A stretch of 64,000 nucleotides of DNA from Panicum virgatum (lineage: Eukaryota > Streptophyta > Magnoliopsida > Poales > Poaceae): contig NC_053144.1 of the NCBI RefSeq assembly GCF_016808335.1, positions 70,355,400-70,419,399 of the forward strand, written 5' to 3'. A program made the position numbers and the translations under genes. Under the pieces are notes generated by a model that did no database searches, was not told the DNA's origin, and saw nothing but the letters and a program-made list of their open reading frames with translations. Below, piece after piece: positions 9,962 through 21,900 of this stretch (its first letter is position 1; each line of letters starts with the position of its first letter).

Positions 9962-12715
9962 CTGCTAGCTAGGACACACACACCAAAGCGTACAATACGC
10001 GCGTGTGCTCCTTGCTTGCACAGGTACGGTAAAAGTGGGCATGCATGAACATCTACCGGCGACATCGATCGAGAGCTCTCCAAAGTAAATTCCGGCTACA
10101 TATAGCTGTTCATCATCGTTTTCATCACCTGCTCATTCCCCTGCACATACACATACACCGTACATATACAGATGGTACTGGGGTGTACACTACACTGTCG
10201 CGTAGATACTATACTACTGCGTGTTAATTTTACCCTGCTATATATACAGTTACCTTGTATGGTACAAAAGCACAAGGACATTGCTTGTCTAGAGCTGAGG
10301 GAGAATAATGTGCTCTTGCGGGAATTTCTTTATTTTTTTTGGGTATACTTTTGGGCCTTTCTTTTTTCTTTCCCCTTTTCAGAAGAGTTACTGAACTGTC
10401 CATTATGTAATTTATAAATTCGTTATTACATATACTACTGTGGTTATATTAATGACTGTTAAACTATATATATGTACACTTATTAGTTGGTAAATGTAAA
10501 TTTCTTGAGGTTCTACATGCATGCATGCATGTAACAGCTGCTGATTATTTTTAACTATTTGTATTGAACCTGCCTGCGGTTAGAGTCTCTTGTGATCTTT
10601 CAACTTATTTTGATCAGGATGGATGGCTGGGCAATATGGGTACATATAGTTGCATTAAAATACAATCCGAGTTGTGGTTATTCTCTTGGGATCCCAAGTG
10701 AGGTTATTCTCTTGGGATCCAAAGTGATCAGTTTAGTTTATTGTCAACTACTACCTTTATATTAATATTCCCCTATAGATCTCAGTACGTAACAGCTCTT
10801 GTTAAATATAAACTACTCTAACCATTGGAGCATGGCTTGATCTCAGTATTTACGATGAGGTGGTAATTGTATTTTTTTCAATTTATCTATTTATTACTTA
10901 TAGGGTTTCCAATGCAAGTAAGCTACAATATTAGAAGAAGAAAAAAACACACACAAGATCTGAGATCTAAAACCAAATTGTACTCGAAATACCCTTTGAT
11001 TGAGTAAATACTTACTAGTGCGTGACGTGCATGTGAGCGCTCTGGAGGAAATGGAATGCTGGGGGACCTCGATGTTAGTGCCAGGTTAGATTTGGCAGCC
11101 TTACAAAATTATAGTTCCGGGTCAGCGCCGGATCCGTATAAACGGCTGCAGGCCAAGCGAGGTGAGGTCCCTGCCTCACCCTCTGCTGCCTCTCTGGTGT
11201 GGTGGTGTCATAATAAAAGTGGTTTTTTAATGGCCTGGGAGGGGTAGCTACTAGCTGTGGGATCGGTGCTCGCTAACCGTCCCCGACGCATGGCATGCGC
11301 ACACTACCTTTTGGAATCCAGCGATGCACAGCATGCAGATGTTAGCAGCACAGCGAGGAGGCCAGCTACAGTGTGCATGGATCGGTAGATCACAGCATGC
11401 AGTGATCTACCGATGCCATCTATCTGATGCGAGCAGCGAGACAGGATCGGAGCTAGCTAGAGAACGAAGATGCCCCGATCCGACCATATCCAGCTTCTGC
11501 TCTCTTTTTTCCCCCCCTCAGCTCTGCCTCACCGGCACAGTACAGTACTCTCCTGCAACAAGAGATGGTTAAAAACTTACTCCGTAAAAGCCATGCACAC
11601 ATGCTCTCTCTTCCGGCCGGCTGCAGCTTCACGCCTCACAAGCCTGCCTGACATGCATGCATGCTCCAGTAGATCCGATCATCAGAGTATGAGTAGGTAC
11701 GCACTGATCCATGGCATGGTCCACTGATGAACGAATTCCAATCCGGTGAAAATTCTTCACTTGCCACTATAGCTAGGGAACTGACTGTACAAGTGTACAG
11801 CAGTGCAGGCGCTTTCTTGATTGCGTGCGTTCCAAATAAACACGTACGTACGGCTTGATGAATTCGATCGGAATTACTTACTGATCGATAGCAAAGTCTT
11901 CTCAAGCACAGTACGTACGAAATACATGCATATATACCGGCCAAAGAAAAGAAAGTAGATATATCCAAATTAATTAAGGTCAAGAATAAAGGCCCGTTTG
12001 GATCCACCAAGTGCTAAACTTTTTTTCGTTTTTTGAGAAAGACACCAAAAAGATATCTCATATCTGATTCATATCAAGAAAAACAATTGGTGTTACAAAT
12101 GAAGAATAACTTGACACAAAACGACATAAAAGAAGTAACTAATAAGCTTCTTTATATGTCACCATTACGTGCTCGTGTCGTGACTCGTGTGGCGCCATCA
12201 CGCATTATATTGCTGCAACTAATAAGCTTGCTTGTCATGTTCAAAGCATTATATATAGTTGCACTTGCCTCGTTTATATGTCACCAATCACGCACCACTA
12301 TATGTTAAGCCGCCAACGCTAGCTGGCTTTACTGCCCTTCTCTGCTCGGAAAGCTACAGGCGGACAACTGTTTCATTAACACACTCCGTTCTGCTGGCTG
12401 ACTGTGGCTGGTACTGATTTGCTGGGAGAAAAAAAGTATTGCTGACTGGCTGGTGGCTATAAAAACTCTGTTTCAAAAGAAACATGGAGCGAGGATTGAT
12501 TCGGTCTATCCTATCCTAGGTCGCTGGTGGTACGGTGCTGATGGTATCCTCTCGTTTAATGCCGTGCGGGTCAGTGAAAACGATGCGCTCTTTGATTGCA
12601 AGGGCAGGATTTGGCAAAAATCAAAGTGTCCCATCTGCCATGATGCTTCCTTCAATTAATTGCCACACATAGTTGTTCGAATAATTGTCCTCCAACGTTG
12701 CCCCAAATATATTAC
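9962..12715. other. intergenic, no gene seen
   Basis: The start holds the trihelix 3' UTR (candidate end near 10.4 kb, AT-rich). After that there is no supported gene. The stretch contains a 25-bp tandem duplication near 10676-10726 (around CTTGGGATCC) and a hairpin at 11381-11414. ORFs here are short and lack family similarity. Confidence 0.6.
11381..11414. repeat. perfect 13-bp inverted repeat, 8-nt loop
   Basis: ATCGGTAGATCAC (11381-11393) is matched exactly by GTGATCTACCGAT (11402-11414) across the loop AGCATGCA. It is a small foldback of unknown role. Confidence 0.85.
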
Positions 12716-12961
12716 TAAGGCCCCATTTGTAGGACTAACTGTCGGTTTGGATCCATGGATTAAACTTGTAAGAAACTATTTTAAACATATGAATGGGTGT
12801 GAAAACTAAACTTTAGTCCAAGTTATTAGGTGGATTTTATTGACTAATAATGGACTACACTTTAGTTAGGATGGAACTAAATTTTAGTCCACCTATTTGC
12901 ATCATCTAGTGGACTAAACTTTAGGCCTAAGATTTAGTCCATGGATCCAAACAGAGCCTAA
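12716..12961. mobile_element. Tourist-like MITE (PIF/Harbinger type)
   Basis: The element is flanked by TAA on both sides (12716-12718, 12959-12961), the Tourist target-site duplication. Its ends are GGCCCCATTTG and CAAACAGAGCC. Inside them GTTTGGATCCATGGATTAAA (from 12745) is repeated inverted at 12933-12952 with one mismatch. The left arm carries an extra piece of about 20 bp between the terminal and inner repeats. There is no coding capacity. Confidence 0.75.
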
Positions 12962-14671
12962 GATAGCAGTAGCAGTAGCGGCAACAGATTTACCTTGGTG
13001 AAGCATCGAGCAAAGGCATAGACAGAAAGGCATCTCGCATGGCTGAGGCGACAAACTGGTAAAGGAAAAGGCCATCGAGAGGAAAAGGTGATGCCAAAAT
13101 GATGGGGTCACAGACAGCGCAAATGATAAGAGACGAAGGGGGCGAAGCAGCTTGATTCGGCAGCGTGTAAAATTGTACGAACCTGGGGAGCTACTAGTGG
13201 GTCTGGGTTAACACGCGCTGCCCGAGCTGCAACGACATCATGATGCATGCATGAGCTGCTTCATTTCATTTTCATCTCCACTGGGATGGGATCGGAGTGC
13301 GGCCGGTCATCCCACGCACCTCTCTAGCTGCGCCGCCAACAAGCGTTGAAACACACTTGCTTTTGGGCACGCTGTTGCGTGACTTGCAAGGCTGCACCTG
13401 CACATACGGCTGAATGATATGTGTATGCATCTGCCCCAAAAGTACAGAAGCAGATGGTTTTAACCACTATCACAGTCTGTTACCAAGACATACAGAAAAA
13501 TATAATACTGTAGTAGAAGGTAGCATAGTGTGAATGCTATTAAAAAGACAGTAGATTACAATCGAAAGGTTCGGTAGAATTGAAACATATGATACATTGA
13601 AGATCAATAATGCATTTTTACAATGAAGAAGCGCAAAGAGAGGGAGACTGTACCAAGCAAAATGAATGCAAGGGCGCCCATGCTGTAGATAAGCCGTGGC
13701 GATCATTCACTTCAGAATAAAACGCCTCAAGGGGGTCCATTTCGGTGCTCGTCCACACAGTACAGCCTAACAAGTGAACCATTATTATTATGCATGGTCC
13801 CGTGATGCTGGATGGAGCGCTGAATTATAAGCGCCGATCTGGACATATCTTTCTTTTCTTGTCCTGTTTCAGCGAGGAAGTAAACATGTACAGTCTTGCA
13901 AGGAAAGCTTTGTCCATCATGGACCACTAGAGCAGAGATTACTACACCAGTAAATCTATCTGATCTGACCAAAAGGAATCAATAGATGGAACTACAAAGT
14001 AGAAAGACTGATAACGGGGTGAACCTAAAGGAAAATGATCTTTCAATTTGCAATTCCATTGAAGCCTGCCTAATAGAAGCTTTAACGACAACCATTAGCA
14101 TAAGAGTAGATCTCCTTCACCTTTACAAAGTGTTAGGTGCACACTATTAACAGCATGACCTGCTGTGCTTATTAAGTGATGTTAGGAGTTAGGAACAATT
14201 GTTCGTTGTTGACTGGGATACTTAAGCAATATCTGTGAATGTTGCTGGCCAATGTATTTGCCATCTGTGTACTTTTATATGTTTGATAAACCTAATGATG
14301 TAAATGTAAAACCAGCATGACTGTCATGCAGACATTCTTGAATGACGCTCTATATCTTCCCAACTTCCCCTTTACTACCTGTGCTCTTTTATATGGAATC
14401 TGCATGCAGTTCAAGTAATAGTAGTGTTTTCAATACAAGTGGATCTTACAAACACTAAGGTCCTGAAAATCTAATCCAGTCCAAGTAGATCTTACTAGTT
14501 ACAATACTCTGTTTCATACAGAATATGCCAGATCCCACCCATTTATATGGGCCTCAGTTAAGAGATAGAAGCAAAGTTTCTTATGAAAATATGTGCACAC
14601 CTATCATTTTCCTCGACATGTAGGACTTGAAATGTTTCACATGTATCCATTGCTCTCTACCATTATTGACT

Positions 14672-14975
14672 TGGACAGGTTCACTCTACATCTGCAATAA
14701 ATCAATGATAAATGCTGTTCAGTATTTGTTAAGAGTACAGATGAAAAGAAACGTTCTGCAGGAAGCAGACACCATCTTAGGAGCACAGCTTAATGGTCTA
14801 AACTGAAATAGGTAAAGTTGCAGATGGACAGGTTAACTTAACTACTGCAACAAATTAATGATAAATGTTGTGCAGTTTGTTGGGATTACAGTTGAAGAGA
14901 AACATTCTGCAAGAAGCCAGCACCATCTTAGGAGCACAGCTTAGTGGTCTAAATTGAAATAGGTAAAGTTGCAGA
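14672..14975. repeat. tandem duplication, period about 153 bp
   Basis: Two diverged copies abut at 14824/14825. Each starts TGGACAGGTT and shares blocks such as CACCATCTTAGGAGCACAGC and ATAGGTAAAGTTGCAGA. Divergence by substitutions and small indels shows the duplication is not recent. Confidence 0.88.
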
Positions 14976-15980
14976 GTACACTGAAGCAAATTAAATATGC
15001 TACTAGCTCACCAAACGAGTAATGTGTTACCACATCTTAAAAAAGAAATGCCCACCCTGCACCCTCCCAATATTCTATGAAGATACCTAAGATGCATGAA
15101 ACTTGATCTCTCAAGTCTACCAATAGACTGGTGCCCAGCGTTATTCACAACATTTAGAGGCTTCCAAAATGATAAGAGTTGTCCTCGTCCAGGTCACAAT
15201 AACTGCCTAATCATGCTGTGACCACTTACTCCCTTTTTCTTCTAAGGCCAAAGTGCAAAGGATTTCTCCAATACACACAGATGCTCTTGTAAAATGTAAA
15301 TGAACCTCCATTCCCTACAGCCCACTTAATAGTACTATTATGATACTATAGTAGAGCATACAAATAACCAGTCCATAACATCGCCGGATAAAAATTTATC
15401 TCACCTTAACAACTGCACCAAAATTATTACTGTGGTTGTCATGCATCCTCTGGCAGCTTTTTCAGATATTCACCCTGTTAAAAGCAGCGCAAGATACTCA
15501 ATCAATATGTATGTAATTGATGTTGCCCACGCAATAATAAGCATGGAAGCCCTTAACTGTGAATCAGCTAGGTTCAATATGAAAGAGACACTCAAGCATT
15601 CTTGGTAGTGTTTCTCCCAATTTCATAAATGAAAAGAAAGAAAGGCATCACTGTAGCCCCACTGTTATCTTTGCCCATGGAATAACATAAAAGGATAAAG
15701 AGATAAAGTGGAAGTGGGGATATTAAGTTGGTTGTTGTTATTCCCTTGCCAGAGGAGTCCAGCCAAGATTGAAAGCTATACAGAAATACACACTAAGTAA
15801 CATGGACAGACATTGCTCCAATCCCATGTTACCCCCATCCAACTGTTGCTCCCACTTGTGTCGTTGTGCCCTTCTTTTGCACATGGCCTCATAACTAACA
15901 TCTTCTGCTTTTCTCTTCTCCCATCGTTAACATTGAATTTGCAATTAAACAGATTGCTTGGAAGTGCAACAACCACAATA

Positions 15981-16241
15981 TACTCCCTCTATTTTTATTT
16001 ACATGTCGTATTAAGTTTGTCTTAAGTCAAACTTAGCAAACTTTGACCAAATTTATAGAAAGAAATAATAACATTTACAATACCAAATTTGTTTCATTGG
16101 ATCCACCATGAAATATATGTCGATAGTGCATGTGTTGGATAGTATAGTTGGTGCTATATTTTTCTATAGACTTGGTCAAAGTTAGCCAAGTTTGACTTAG
16201 GACAAACCTAATACGACACGTAAATAAAAACAGAGGGAGTA
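15981..16241. mobile_element. Stowaway-like MITE, 261 bp
   Basis: TA-CTCCCTCT at the left end and AGAGGGAG-TA at the right. Longer subterminal inverted repeats around the AAGTTTG..CAAACTT motifs (TTAAGTCAAACTTAGCAAA against TAGCCAAGTTTGACTTAG) allow it to fold on itself. Confidence 0.85.
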
Positions 16242-17961
16242 GTAAATAGTTTTATAATGTATGCACTAATTGACTAGTTTCTCTATGAACTGAAACTAAC
16301 TACATGATAGGAAACAATTCCAAGAAGATCAACTTCAGTGTAAACTTCAGGGAATCCGCAAGAAACAGCATATCTCACATCTTAACTCAGAACAACATGT
16401 TAGCTGAAGGGTGATGGCAATGCATGATATTACATACTTGTGGGAGTTCACATTTGTATGAAAGTGACAAGATTTATCACTTCACTTGGATGCCCATCTG
16501 TACCATCCTTCGTTTTCAGGCAAACTTTGAGAAGTTGTCATCATGTTACCCATAAGATGTGACAAAAGTGTGTTGGGCAAGTGGGCCAGGTGTTCAATTA
16601 GATAACTACAAAAGTACATTATAAGACCAAAAACGGGTCACATGCCACGGTTACAGCAGAGAAAAGAATCCGAGGGTGATAAAAAATATGGCAACACTAC
16701 AGTAAACAGTAAGAGGATGTGAGAACATTGATTCTGTGAAATTGCTGGCCACATGAGTAGAATAGCCTTTGGTACGTCATTTCTTATGCGCAAACTCAGC
16801 TTTCTTGTAGCTTTGATGGAGAAAATGCAAATCATATTATATAAAAGTAGTATCGGATCAAATGTGTTGGCCCAGAACGGACATATCTCACTAAATTTTG
16901 TGTGATGGATGATGGGCTGATATGTCCATGTTTCCTATGTAAGCCCAAGTAGCTTCTCAATCAGCAGATGCCCATCTAAGAATATTCATCTGAAGCGAAC
17001 TTTGGAAAAAATATATCAAATTATCTAAATATGAACTTGGTTGGTTCTGAAAACAAGAAGGAAAAGGTCGAAACATGATAGCTATGTATCCATTGATCTT
17101 GATAAGACTCAGTGCATGCTGAGCCAGGAATGCTTTCGAAAGTGTGTCACCTTAGTTTGACACTCCAAACAAAAGTTGGCAATCCTCTACTTGGCATTCC
17201 AAGCAATTAGGGAATTTGAGGTCTGAGTATCAAAATTTATATGGAAAAAATCAGATGCAATTGTGCACCCCTTCCGCATTTTTCAGAGCCCAGTTAACAA
17301 GCATTTCTAGGAGGTGCGTACCTCAAGAAAGGGCTCAATCAGTAAAGATTCTAATGTTATCCAATAAGAAAGCATTATAAGGTTGTGACTATGTGCCAGA
17401 TTCAAGAGAGAGACGTTAAGATCCTGAACATAAAACTTGGGTAAAATAAAACAGCAGCAATTCTTATCTTATGTATCGAGCAAGAAAAGGAGATAGTGGC
17501 AAGAAGCAAACTCTAGATACATAAAACTTCAACAGATCTATAATAATCTACTGACAATAGTAATCTACTGTGTTGCCAGTATATGATTGGGATTAGACTT
17601 GCGTATTTTTCATTTCTTATCAGCAATAAACTTGCCGTAATATTTGAAAAAAAAGAAAGAGAAAATGTGCTCTCTTAAGTTCGAACATGTTCTATGAAAT
17701 TTAACCACTGCCACTATCCTATACTATAGGATCTCAATTTTTGAGCTTGATGGAAATTTCATAAAGCATCCTGAAGAGATTATCTTCAGAGAGCTTGCTC
17801 GCTTTCAAGTTCAGATTCATCTTCAAGATTGCAAACAAACAAAACCATGAATTGGCAATACTATGCAGCTGAATAACAAGCGAATCAGAGCCAAAGTTTC
17901 AAGCAGAGGTTCACCTAATATATGACGCTAGAGCTGAATGTTTTTGACTCAATATAGGATG

Positions 17962-18099
17962 TGTTTTTAAAGCGTTAAGGCGAGGTAAGGTGAGCCACCG
18001 CCGCCTTATTGCCTGGGCGACGCCTAGGCGGGCTAAGGCGACACCTTAGGCAAGGCGAGCCACCACCACCTTGTCGCCTAGGCGATGCCTTGAAAACAA
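17962..18099. mobile_element. short GC-rich foldback element
   Basis: Ends TGTTTTTAAAGCGTTAAGGCG and CGATGCCTTGAAAACA are imperfect inverted repeats around a core rich in GGCGA/CGCCT motifs. This resembles the small non-autonomous DNA elements with AAGGCG..CGCCTT ends common in plants. The superfamily is not certain and no clear target-site duplication was found. Confidence 0.5.
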
Positions 18100-18719
18100 A
18101 CTGCATGTTTTTGTTCATTCCCGGCACATCTAAACTTGTGGATGTCAAGCGGTACTGCTAAATTTACACCGCTCAATTTCGAGGAGAACCCCCAAAAGAC
18201 AACTGGACTTAATTTTATGAGGCCTCAAACTGTGTGATGACTTCACCGGCTACAGAAATTTGCAGGTCTGGCTAGAATCTTGGCGGAGACACGCAGCAGC
18301 CATTGAAACTGTCAAGAGGGGCCAAATAAAGGCTTAAACTGAATGACCATGTAATGCAGGTGGCACTGTAATAAGGATGTCATCCTAAATACATAAGTTT
18401 TCAATTGAAATCAGTACGTAAATTATCCATTCAGCAGCTCAAGCGTGAGTTATCCATTCAACTTAGCAGAATAAGCACTGAGTGAAAAGAAATTAAAACA
18501 GTGAACATTGTACAGGCCAGCGAGGACAATGTTGGGAGCATAGTGGCATTAATCAACACATAAATGAGGTTACTGATGTCATTGAATACATGAAAATTCA
18601 TTACTATAGGGAGGTCGCATTGAACCTACTATGCCGTTGCAAGACCGAAATTAGATTGCTAGTGCAGGACTGCAGGTCGGAAGCATAGTGGACGATTTGG
18701 AGCATACATGATTCATTAC

Positions 18720-18786
18720 CATTTCAAACGTTTGAAATGTTGATGTATTGCCTCATTATACTTGCAACATAATGAGGCAATACATC
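18720..18786. repeat. 20-bp perfect palindrome next to an 18-bp inverted repeat
   Basis: CATTTCAAACGTTTGAAATG (18720-18739) equals its own reverse complement. Two bases later GATGTATTGCCTCATTAT (18742-18759) is followed by a 9-nt spacer and its exact reverse complement (18769-18786). Either could extrude as a cruciform or, if transcribed, form a hairpin. Confidence 0.9.
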
Positions 18787-18990
18787 ACCATTTTAAACGA
18801 TCCCAATTCCCAATCAAAACTTTGGTAATGTAAACATGCAATGGGGAGAATCGATATACCAAAAACACAGATCCGCACAAAATAGGAACGTCGTACTGAA
18901 TTCCCGGGGATAAAAAAAATTAACCCTAGATTTGCTCATCAGAAGCATCGAATCAGGGATGACCTCCTGCCTTCATCGACGGCGGTGGTC

Positions 18991-21900
18991 TGTTGCTCAC
19001 CTCTGTGCCCCTTCCAAACGGCCCAGGGGTAGGGGCCAGTGAGGATGAGAAGGGGATCGCCGCCTCGCATATTGGCGCGGCCCGCCGTAGTTGGCGCGAG
19101 CAGCCGCAGAGCGCCTCAAGCCTAACCTCACCTCACCATCTCCGTCGTTGGAGATCAATCACCTCTCGCCCTCGTTTTTTTTATCCATTCATCTCGCCCT
19201 CGTTTTCGTTTCCAACAGAAAGGAGGAGACGAGCTTGCCGTTACCAAGTCATTGGTGGGCTGGGCTGGTGATTCTCTCTGCTGGGCCAATTTCCCTGCTA
19301 AAAAAGAAGGAAGAAATCTTGCTATAATGGGCCGCAGCATGATTGGTTTCAAAATATTCCAGTTGTTCTTACAGAATATACTAGAAAACAAGTCCATATT
19401 TTCTCAAAAAAAATGACCATATTTGAAAAAAAAGAAATTTCTGTATTTTTAATGGAATAAACTTACATACAGAGCTTGTCTTCTCAAACAAAAAAGAAGA
19501 TAAAATAAAAGGTAATGACTTCTCTACAACCCAAACTTCTCAAACAAAAAAGAAGATAAAATAAAAGGTAACGACTTCTCTACAACCCGCCGTAATTTCG
19601 TTCGATCGTACGGCACCCATCCGCATGCGTGACCCGGGGAACATTATCTTTCTCACCTGCTCTATTTTCCTTCACCCACCTCATCGGCTCTCTCTCCTCT
19701 CTCCACCACAAAACATTATCTCCTCACCTTCGTTCTTTATTTTGCTTCCTGCACAGCACCAGCCCTCTCTCTCTGATGCCGCGGCGCATCCTGGTGGCGG
19801 TAGCAGCGGCATGGGCATGTGGCGCAGCGAATCTGCTCCCTGCATCGCCTCCCCAACCTTCCATCCTCTACACGTTGGCCCCTTGCCGGCCTTGATCTGC
19901 TCCCATGGCTGGGCGTCTAGGTGCGGCTCTGGTTGCGCTCGTGCTCGGATCTCGTGGGGCTTATCCGCAGCGGCGCGACGCGGTCGTGACGGCAGATACA
20001 AGCGTGGTGGATTTGTGCCGACGATGAGGTGTAGGGTCACGACCCACGAATGAGGCTGTGAACGGGAGCGGTAGGTACCGGCGCACCATGAGGCCATGTA
20101 CATGGAGGATGGGGCACTGCTCTTTCACACATCAGCATCGAGGTATATACCTCCCTCATCTCTCTCTAATTTCCCCCAATTTGACTTGGTCCCTATTCTA
20201 GGGTTTGGGTTGGAAATGGGTGTCGTTCCTGGGTTCATCTACCGGGATTGGATATCCTCGGGATTTTGGGTTCTGATCCCCTTTGACTTGGTTTTTTTTC
20301 TTCAAAATCAGGTGTGTGTGATTTGTTGACAAGCGGAGGACTCCCTGCACAGGAAAGAGCGTGCAAAGGTGAGTCAACTCGATCCCCCCTCCTTAATTTA
20401 GCAAGCTCTTTGTGATTGTTGTAGTAAGGGTTTTTTTTTTGTACATTTTTGTCTGTGGTTGGTTGGGGAGGGGGAGGATATATTGGGCTGAATGATAGTG
20501 CTGATGAAATAGCTTTGTACTGTTGAAGAATGTTATACTGTGTATAGCTCTTTGAACCATATTAGCTCTTTTGGTTAACAAAATGCTTGGGTTCATATGT
20601 TGTGACTTTTTTTACCGACTATATTTTGAGTGTTTTTTGTTTTGATCCTTTGATGTTGTGTGCAAAGTTTTGTAGTTAGCAAAAGGCTCCCTAGTAGAGG
20701 AAAAAGCATGCAAAGTTCAGCCAAATCGGATCCAAATATGATTCTCATGTTGGCAATAAAAATAAATTTGTTCAGGAAATAATTAAAAAGGGTTTTGGAT
20801 TATCCAAAACAATATACTTCACTGTTTCTGATTAGGCCATAATATGATTATGTACCATACAAAATAGTTTACTTGATTAGGCAATATTTAATTTATAGTT
20901 TTATAATTTATTTTTCGTTGGCTGCCTAGCATTGGTATTTATCACATAGTATGTGATTGGATGGGAGCTAGTATGTTTATTTTTAGACATGCTCTCGTTT
21001 CATCAGCATAATGATAGCTTAACTAAATGATAGCCATGATGAGACAGTTTGGATACGATAGCTAAATAGTGATTTTTATTGGGGAGGGGGCTGTAGCAGG
21101 GATACTATAGCTTGGATATTTTGCATATGCAGAAACCTCATACTTGCTTTTTTAATTGTATATACCTCTAGTGTGTAGACAAGACTTTTTAAGTATATTT
21201 TTGTGATTCGCCTGATAACCTGGCCAATGCGATTCAAATAACCATACCTAGCATTTTCCATGCAGGCAACATCATCATTTATTGGATATCATGTAGGCAA
21301 CCTATGCTAAATGAACATGCAAATTATTCATTTTAGTTTAGCATTTTTTGTGTTATGATTTAGCATTTCTATGTGTATATTTCTACAAGTGAAATAGACA
21401 TCTCACTAGTATTACTAGAAGCATTTCAGCATTTTTCCAGTGGGCAACTTAGTGCATTTATCCAGATAATAATGGTTAAGAATATGGCAAACTCAGTGTA
21501 TTTTATCTGGGCAATTCTTTTGATTTTTCAGATATGCAACTCAATATATGTATTCAAGCTATAATGTGTTAACGACTAGGCATAATAATGCAAGTCTTTA
21601 AGCAGTTTTTATCCCTCATGCCACATTGTGTTTCCACTTGTAAGTTCTCTAATCAAACCATTGTTTTGCTGGTATCCAGCCAGAAAGGAGGAAGGATCGA
21701 GGAGGCTAGTGCGGATCTTTCAAGTGCATGATGTGCGCAAGTAATTTCATTCCATTTATCTCTCTATTTCTCTCACAGCCCACTTTGCATTGTTTCTAAT
21801 TCTCCTATCCATTTTTGATGCATGATGGCGATGAGTTAGCAACTAGTTTCCTTCAACTATTGCAAATTGCAGCTCTTAGGCTGGTGAGCAACTCTATCCC

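Larger units (their letters stand above)
12962..18990. other. long gene-free intergenic stretch
   Basis: No supported gene is present; open frames are short and show no family motifs. The stretch holds a 153-bp tandem duplication, a Stowaway MITE, a small GC-rich foldback element and a palindrome next to an inverted repeat, each listed separately. Confidence 0.6.

Noticed and set aside
11989..12020. Single Tourist-like end (GGCCCGTTTGGATCC)
   Set aside because: No matching opposite end or target-site duplication was found nearby, so no element could be bounded.
12453..12659. 68-codon plus-strand ORF
   Set aside because: No recognised domain, no neighbouring exon and no splice pattern; probably chance or a decayed fragment.
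19625..20053. 142-codon ORF in a GC-rich patch
   Set aside because: No recognisable family; several frames are open at once, so composition explains it.
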